This document shows positions 59,330 through 64,000 of a stretch of DNA of 64,000 bases, piece by piece (the first letter of the stretch is position 1; each line of letters starts with the position of its first letter). The stretch is from Kingella negevensis. Lineage in GTDB: Bacteria > Pseudomonadota > Gammaproteobacteria > Burkholderiales > Neisseriaceae. Location: assembly GCF_030177895.1 (NCBI RefSeq), contig NZ_CP123448.1, positions 1,488,001-1,552,000 on the forward strand, in the 5' to 3' direction. The position numbers and the translations under genes were made by a program. Under the pieces are notes generated by a model that worked only from the letters and a program-made list of their open reading frames with translations, was not told the origin of the DNA and made no database searches.

Positions 59330-59742
59330 TAAATTTCTGCTACTGTGAAGCGTTGGAACAAATGCGCTTTTTGCTCAACATCGTCTGCAATCGCGCAAGC
59401 CAAATCCGCTATGGAAATATCCGCAGGTTCGCCAGCCGCCGTCATCAACACATCGTCTTGACCGATGCGATATTTGCCTGTGCGTTCAAATTTTACAGGA
59501 TTAACGGCAAACATCGCAGCAGGCGACAAGAACGCCCAGTTAATATCGCGGCGTGGGCGCAAATCGTTCAGCAGCGCGCGCAACGCATCAGCAGCAGGGT
59601 ACACGTCTTCAGGGAAATCAGGTGTATCTACCAGTTGCAAATTAGGCGCAACATTCAGGCTGCCTGAACCGCCACACCCACGCTTTTGTGCCGTGAAATG
59701 CAACGGTTGGCAGCCTGAAAATGTGGGGTGGATTTTATTCAC
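59329..59742 (-). pseudogene. 5'-truncated NAD(P)-binding oxidoreductase
   Basis: From about 59660 leftward the frame encodes a typical C-terminal half of an atypical short-chain NAD(P)H-binding protein (SLNVAPNLQLVDTPDFPE, INWAFLSPAAMFAVNPVKFE, TGKYRIGQDDVLMTAAGEPA, ISIADLACAIADD). In relatives this follows a GGAGSL segment and an N-terminal Rossmann fold of about 90 residues, which is missing. Upstream of 59660 the frame runs into a DUS and an interspersed repeat (FSGCQPLHFTAQKRG). The 5' half has therefore been replaced. The 3' end abuts the IS target duplication, which preserves the TAG stop. Confidence 0.7.
59666..59708. repeat. Short interspersed repeat, copy 3
   Basis: GAACCGCCACACCCACGCTT then TTGTGCCGTGAAATGCAAC matches the copies at 29288-29338 and 34877-34928, lacking the first GTGGCGT part. 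It marks the breakpoint of the truncated oxidoreductase gene. Confidence 0.6.
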
Positions 59743-59785
59743 CGTTTGCGTGAATGGCGTTTTTTTGGTGGATAGAATCCACCCT
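59726..59785. repeat. Extragenic palindrome GGGTGGATT...AATCCACCC
   Basis: A 9-bp perfect inverted repeat enclosing further partial repeats (GGTGGATAGAATCCACC). Same style as the element at 8409. It lies between the truncated oxidoreductase and mutS. Confidence 0.55.
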
Positions 59786-59938
59786 GCAGCTACTGAAAAG
59801 GGAGATAACGATGAGGCATTATTTTTTATCTAAAATTGAAAAAATCAAAGTTCAGGCTGCCCAAAACGCACAAAATCGTTTTTCAGGCAGCCTGAAATCC
59901 CTTAAAATTCACGCATTTTATTCACACGAAAGCACAAC

Positions 59939-62488
59939 ATGACCGCCGTCAAACCGCCGTCTCCCATGATGCAGCAATACCTTGCCATCAAAGCGCAACA
60001 TACTGATAAATTAGTCTTTTATCGCATGGGCGATTTCTACGAACTGTTTTTTGACGATGCCGTAACCGCCGCCAAATTGCTGGACATCACGCTGACCACA
60101 CGCGGACAGCACAACGGCGAACCCATCAAAATGGCTGGCGTGCCGTACCATTCCATTGAGCAGCATTTGGCGAAATTGGTTAAACTCGGGTGCAGCGTGG
60201 CGATTTGCGAGCAAGTCGGCGAAGTCGGCACGAGCAAAATCGTGGAGCGCAAAGTCGTGCGAATCGTAACGGCTGGCACGCTGACCGACAGCGCGTTGCT
60301 GGAAGACAAAGAAACCAACCGCATCGCCGCGCTGTTTGTCGGCAAAAAGCAGAGCGCGTTGGCGTGGGCGGCGTTGGAAAGCGGCGAATTTAAAGCAAAA
60401 ATCATTTCAATCAATCAATTAGCTGATGAATTGGCGCGTTTGCAAGTGGCGGAATTATTGCTTGACGATACTTTCAGGCTGCCTGAAAACGCGCCGAAAA
60501 TCCTAGTTAGTCGCCTGAATGCGTGGCAATTTGCGCCCGACACCGCTTATAAATTGCTGACTGATTATTTTGGTAGTCAAGATTTACGGGGTTTTGGTTT
60601 GGATTTGCAAGAACATTCTGCCGCGATTTCGGCGGCTGGCGCGTTGCTTAACTATTTGAAAATTACGCAAAATCAGTTACCGCCGCACATGGACGCGCTG
60701 ACGTTGGAAACGGAAAACCAATTCATCGCGCTAGACGCAGCCACGCGCCGCAATTTGGAAATTACAGCGACATTGAGCGGTAAGAAATCGCCTACGCTGT
60801 TTTCTATTTTAGATGAATGTGTTACGCATATGGGCAGCCGTTTGTTGGCGAATTGGTTGCACCACCCTTTGCGAAATCGGGCGCATATTCAGGCGCGGTT
60901 GAATGCGGTTAATTCATTGTTAAAAAATGATTTTTCAAGTATTTCAGGCAGCCTGAAAAACATCGCCGACATTGAACGCATTGCCGCCCGAATTGCGCTT
61001 GGCACGGCACGACCGCGAGATTTGTCCGCCTTGCGCGACAGTTTATTTTATCTCAATCAAATTTCCTTACCAAACAGCAGTTTACTAGACACACTCGCCA
61101 CGTGTTTTCCGCAAACTTTGGCGGTTGCCGAATTATTACAGGCAGCCTTGTTGCCCGAGCCGTCCGTTTGGCTGAAAGACGGCGATGTGATTAACCACAA
61201 TTACAACAAAGAGTTAGATGAATTACGCCATTTGCAAACGCACGGCGATGATTTTCTGCGCGATTTAGAAACACGCGAGCGCGAACGCACCCAATTATCC
61301 ACGTTGAAAGTGGAATTTAACCGCGTTCACGGCTTTTACATTGAATTGTCAAAAAATCAAGCAGAACAAGCACCTAGCGAATACCAACGCCGCCAAACGC
61401 TGAAAAATGCCGAGCGTTTTATCACGCCCGAATTGAAAGCGTTTGAAGACAAATTTTTGGCGGCACAAGACAAAGCGTTGGCGTTAGAAAAAGTATTGTA
61501 CGAACAATTACTTGGCAGCCTGAAAGCCGAATTACCGAAAATCCAGCAAACCGCGAAAGCCGCCGCCACTTTGGACGTGTTGTGCAGTTTCGCGCACACC
61601 GCGCAGACGCAGCGTTACACCATGCCGCAGTTTTCGGACGGCGCGGAATTGGCGATTGTTGGCGGCAGACACCCCGTTGTAGAACAACAAGTTACGCATT
61701 TCACGCCCAACGATACGCAACTCAACTCGGCGCAGCGTTTGTGCTTGCTGACGGGTCCGAATATGGGCGGTAAATCCACTTATATGCGTCAGGTGGCGTT
61801 GATTGCGTTGCTGGCACACACGGGCTGTTTTGTGCCAGCAGAACAAGCGGTTATCGGCAAAATTGACCAAATTTTCACGCGCATCGGGGCAAGTGATGAT
61901 TTGGCGAGCAATCGTTCTACGTTTATGGTGGAAATGTCGGAAACGGCGTATATTTTGCACGCTGCCACAGCGCAATCCCTTGTTTTAATGGACGAAGTGG
62001 GGCGCGGTACTTCCACATTTGACGGTTTGGCGTTGGCGCGTGCGATTGCCGAGCATTTGCTGAAAAAAAATGGCGCGTTGAGTTTGTTTGCTACGCATTA
62101 TTTTGAATTGACGCGGCTGCCTGAATTTTATCCACAGGCGTTTAATCGCCATTTGTCGGCGTTGGAGCAGGGGCAAGATATTGTTTTCTTGCATAATGTT
62201 TTGGACGGTGCGGCGGAAAAAAGCTATGGGATTGCGGTGGCGAAATTGGCAGGTTTGCCGCCCAAGGCGTTGAAATCGGCGCAGAAACATTTGCGTGAGT
62301 TGGAAAATCAATCGGCGGATAGGCAGTTGGATTTGTTTGCTGAACCTGTTGTTTTGGCAGATGAAATGGCTGATGATGTTTCAGGCAGCCTGATTGCGGA
62401 AAAATTGGCGCAGGTCAATCCTGATGATTTGACGGCGCGGCAGGCGTTGGATTTGGTTTATGAGTTGAAGAATTTGTTAGCAGAATAA
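59939..62488 (+). CDS. mutS: DNA mismatch repair protein MutS
   Basis: An 849-residue mismatch-recognition ATPase. N-terminal mismatch-binding domain with the Phe-X-Glu motif in [15 protein letters not shown] (residues about 28-42); lever/clamp region with [20 protein letters not shown]; ATPase with Walker [17 protein letters not shown], Walker [17 protein letters not shown] and the switch His in FATHYFELT. The C-terminus ends at NLLAE, normal length. In-frame DUS encode FRLPENAP and SGSLKN. It ends in a DUS terminator. Confidence 0.97.
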   Translation: MTAVKPPSPMMQQYLAIKAQHTDKLVFYRMGDFYELFFDDAVTAAKLLDITLTTRGQHNGEPIKMAGVPYHSIEQHLAKLVKLGCSVAICEQVGEVGTSKIVERKVVRIVTAGTLTDSALLEDKETNRIAALFVGKKQSALAWAALESGEFKAKIISINQLADELARLQVAELLLDDTFRLPENAPKILVSRLNAWQFAPDTAYKLLTDYFGSQDLRGFGLDLQEHSAAISAAGALLNYLKITQNQLPPHMDALTLETENQFIALDAATRRNLEITATLSGKKSPTLFSILDECVTHMGSRLLANWLHHPLRNRAHIQARLNAVNSLLKNDFSSISGSLKNIADIERIAARIALGTARPRDLSALRDSLFYLNQISLPNSSLLDTLATCFPQTLAVAELLQAALLPEPSVWLKDGDVINHNYNKELDELRHLQTHGDDFLRDLETRERERTQLSTLKVEFNRVHGFYIELSKNQAEQAPSEYQRRQTLKNAERFITPELKAFEDKFLAAQDKALALEKVLYEQLLGSLKAELPKIQQTAKAAATLDVLCSFAHTAQTQRYTMPQFSDGAELAIVGGRHPVVEQQVTHFTPNDTQLNSAQRLCLLTGPNMGGKSTYMRQVALIALLAHTGCFVPAEQAVIGKIDQIFTRIGASDDLASNRSTFMVEMSETAYILHAATAQSLVLMDEVGRGTSTFDGLALARAIAEHLLKKNGALSLFATHYFELTRLPEFYPQAFNRHLSALEQGQDIVFLHNVLDGAAEKSYGIAVAKLAGLPPKALKSAQKHLRELENQSADRQLDLFAEPVVLADEMADDVSGSLIAEKLAQVNPDDLTARQALDLVYELKNLLAE

Positions 62489-62532
62489 AAAAGCTGCCTG
62501 AAAATAAATCATTATTTTCAGGCAGCTTTTTT
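62486..62532. terminator. DUS-hairpin terminator after mutS
   Basis: AAAAAAGCTGCCTGAAAAT and ATTTTCAGGCAGCTTTTTT form a long stem with T runs on both strands, serving mutS and the convergent small gene. Confidence 0.85.
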
Positions 62533-62542
62533 ATTAGGCGAT

Positions 62543-63010
62543 TTAGTTTTCGATATCTAAATCTTCATCAATTTCAATAATGCCGTGGTCTTTTTGCTCA
62601 ATGCTGATGTTCAACTCGCGTTTACCTTTACGGAATTTCAAATCTGCGTCATCGTTGTCAATTTCACGCGCTACCAAACGATAACCTTTTGATTGTGCGT
62701 GTTTAATCGCTTGCTGCGCCAATGCGTGAACATTGCCGCCACGTACACGAAATTCCGCTTCATATTCGCCATTGCCTTGTGCTTTGGATTTGATGACTTG
62801 TGCGCCGCGTGGTTGGAACATATCGCTTGGCATACCGCCTGCTGCTTGTGCAGCAAATGCTGTTGTTAAGCCTGCTACTAAAATGGTTTTTTGAATGATA
62901 TAGTGGATTAAAATCGCAGTAATACGGCGTTGCCAACGTCCTTATGTGCTATTCGCACACGGCGGACGTTGTTGCCTTGTCTCATTTTTATTTTAATTCA
63001 CTATATTCAT
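62543..63010 (-). pseudogene. Small secreted protein gene broken by a Correia-like element
   Basis: Reading leftward from ATG 63010 (AAAAGGCAAACCCC upstream) gives ATG-AAT-ATA and then the element, which puts a TAA after five codons. After the element the frame continues as IIQKTILVAGLTTAFAAQAA, a signal peptide, then GGMPSDMFQPRGAQVIKSKA to LDIEN. Removing the element and one TA gives ATG-AAT-ATC-ATT-CAA, an unbroken 120-odd residue secreted protein. An internal ATG at 62833 could still give a 96-residue cytosolic product. The acidic C-terminus (EIDEDLDIEN) and the family are unrecognised. Confidence 0.85.
62899..63005. repeat. Correia-like element inserted in codon 2-3 of a gene
   Basis: A 107-bp element including the flanking TA duplication. 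Ends TAGTGGATTAAAAT and ATTTTAATTCACTA. The core includes ACGGCGTTGCCAACGTCC, TTATGTGC...GCACACGGCGGACG and TTGCCTTGTCTCATT. The reverse complement is closely similar to the element at 22622-22728. It resembles the neisserial Correia repeat-enclosed element in ends, length class and TA target. Confidence 0.9.
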
Positions 63011-63197
63011 GGGGTTTGCCTTTTCAGTTGATTGTGAGGAAAGGCGGCATTGTAGTGGGTTTGCGTGTTAATGCTGTTTAAGTTCGTTTGGCGTGGGTTA
63101 AAAGATTATGAAGATTTTGGTTTTCAGACTGCGCTTGATTTGATAGGGTATTTTGTCTATATTGCGCGGATTTAATTTCTTCAGGCAGCCTGAAAAT

Positions 63198-63779
63198 ATG
63201 AAAACCCAGTCTAAAATCAATGCAAAACATCAAAATCAAGTGCGAATTATTGGGGGAACGCATCGCGGTAGAAAATTAATTTTTGCGAGCGCAGATGGGT
63301 TGCGCCCTACGCCTGATAGTGTGCGTGAACGACTGTTTAACTGGCTGGGGCAGGATTTGACGGGGCAGAATGTGTTGGATTTGTTTGCTGGGAGTGGGGC
63401 GTTGGGATTTGAGGCGGCGAGTCGCCATGCAAAGCAAGTAACGATGTGTGAAACGAATCGGGAAACGGTGCGTCAGTTGCAAGGATTGTCGCGTGAATTT
63501 GGGTTTTCAGGCTGCGTGAATGTGATGGCTCAAGATGGTTTACAGTTTCTAAAAACAGCAGATAAACAATTTGATACGGTGTTTTTAGATCCGCCGTTTG
63601 CTTGGCAAAATTGGCAGGATTTGTTTGCTGTTTTGCAACCACGTTTGCAGGAAAATGCGGCTATCTATATAGAGGCGGGTTCGCTGCCTGAAATGCCTGA
63701 GTGGTTGGAAGTGTATCGTGAGGGTAGGGCGGGGCAGAGCCATTTTGTACTGCTTCATCATGTGCAACAGATTGATTAA
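63198..63779 (+). CDS. rsmD: 16S rRNA (guanine966-N2)-methyltransferase
   Basis: A 193-residue SAM-dependent methyltransferase acting on the 30S subunit. Landmarks: VRIIGGTHRGRKL, GLRPTPDSVRERLFNWLGQD, the SAM loop VLDLFAGSGALGFEAASR and the catalytic motif DTVFLDPPFAW. I chose ATG 63198, giving MKTQSKINAK; it directly follows a DUS and lacks a clear Shine-Dalgarno. An upstream in-frame codon at 63153 would add DUS-derived residues. A DUS promoter for the ferredoxin gene follows. Confidence 0.95.
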   Translation: MKTQSKINAKHQNQVRIIGGTHRGRKLIFASADGLRPTPDSVRERLFNWLGQDLTGQNVLDLFAGSGALGFEAASRHAKQVTMCETNRETVRQLQGLSREFGFSGCVNVMAQDGLQFLKTADKQFDTVFLDPPFAWQNWQDLFAVLQPRLQENAAIYIEAGSLPEMPEWLEVYREGRAGQSHFVLLHHVQQID

Positions 63780-63824
63780 ACAGAATTTAGCAATCATTAT
63801 CAAGATGTTAAAAAATATTTTCAG

Positions 63825-64000
<176 letters not shown>

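Noticed and set aside
59811..59942. A 43-codon frame (MRHYFLSKIEK...) before mutS
   Set aside because: It has a fair ribosome site but is mostly DUS-derived sequence and overlaps the mutS start; more likely leader DNA.

Overview
The window comes from a member of the Neisseriaceae. The strongest sign is the DNA uptake sequence (DUS) repeated throughout, with core GCAGCCTGAA and the near-palindrome TTTCAGGCAGCCTGAAA. From memory this is the AGGCAGCCTGAA / AGGCTGCCTGAA dialect of Kingella, Simonsiella and relatives. Correia-like elements, a PilC pilus-tip protein, an HmbR-like receptor with heme oxygenase, a Gcr-family membrane protein and DprA agree with this. The DNA is moderately AT-rich. I cannot name the species; a Kingella/Alysiella/Simonsiella-like genus is my best guess.

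Layout. 1-8.3 kb: a 2239-residue trimeric autotransporter adhesin, followed by a BamE/SmpA-like lipoprotein and an L,D-transpeptidase-like protein in a tight cluster; a perfect FNR-type site lies upstream. 8.5-11.1 kb: tsaC, a sugar:proton symporter and a small secreted protein. 11.2-14.9 kb: nested IS5-family elements that can be ordered from their target duplications; inside is a sco gene itself cut by another IS. 15-20.7 kb: a complete rRNA operon (16S, tRNA-Ile, tRNA-Ala, 23S, 5S) with promoter, boxA sites, RNase III stems and terminator. 20.9-22.6 kb: rpsB-tsf. 22.7-29.2 kb, minus strand: dprA coupled to a large TPR-glycosyltransferase gene, a TonB-family pseudogene with two stops, and ffh. 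29.2-29.8 kb: a gene-free stretch with a DnaA-box cluster and a fold-back MITE. 29.8-31.4 kb: ftsEX. 31.4-36.0 kb, minus strand: a TPP-riboswitch-controlled thiamine salvage operon (thiM, thiD, tenA, thiE, cytX). 36.2-39.8 kb: gcr homologue and guaB. 40-45.6 kb: pilC and small genes. 45.7-53.2 kb: uvrC, HmbR-like receptor with heme oxygenase, LPS/glycan glycosyltransferases and a DUF924 protein. 53.4-58.5 kb: hemL, a flavin reductase, tRNA-Leu, an AEC transporter and an RNase II-family nuclease. 58.5-64 kb: an intact IS copy, a truncated oxidoreductase, mutS, a secreted-protein gene broken by a Correia-like element, rsmD and the start of a ferredoxin gene.

Themes. Surface adhesion (trimeric autotransporter, PilC), iron/heme capture (HmbR-like receptor, heme oxygenase) and cofactor salvage fit a host-associated mucosal bacterium. 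DprA and the dense DUS fit natural competence. The DUS is also used in gene architecture: as hairpin terminators, as in-frame peptides (SGSLK, FRLPE), as the stop codons of at least four genes, and at a fixed 12-nt distance upstream of several -10 boxes. Small mobile elements are active shapers here: three Correia-like elements either break a gene or supply its stop codon, and IS copies carry readable TNA or TA duplications. The least-described candidate system is the adhesin-lipoprotein-L,D-transpeptidase cluster at 0.5-8.3 kb.
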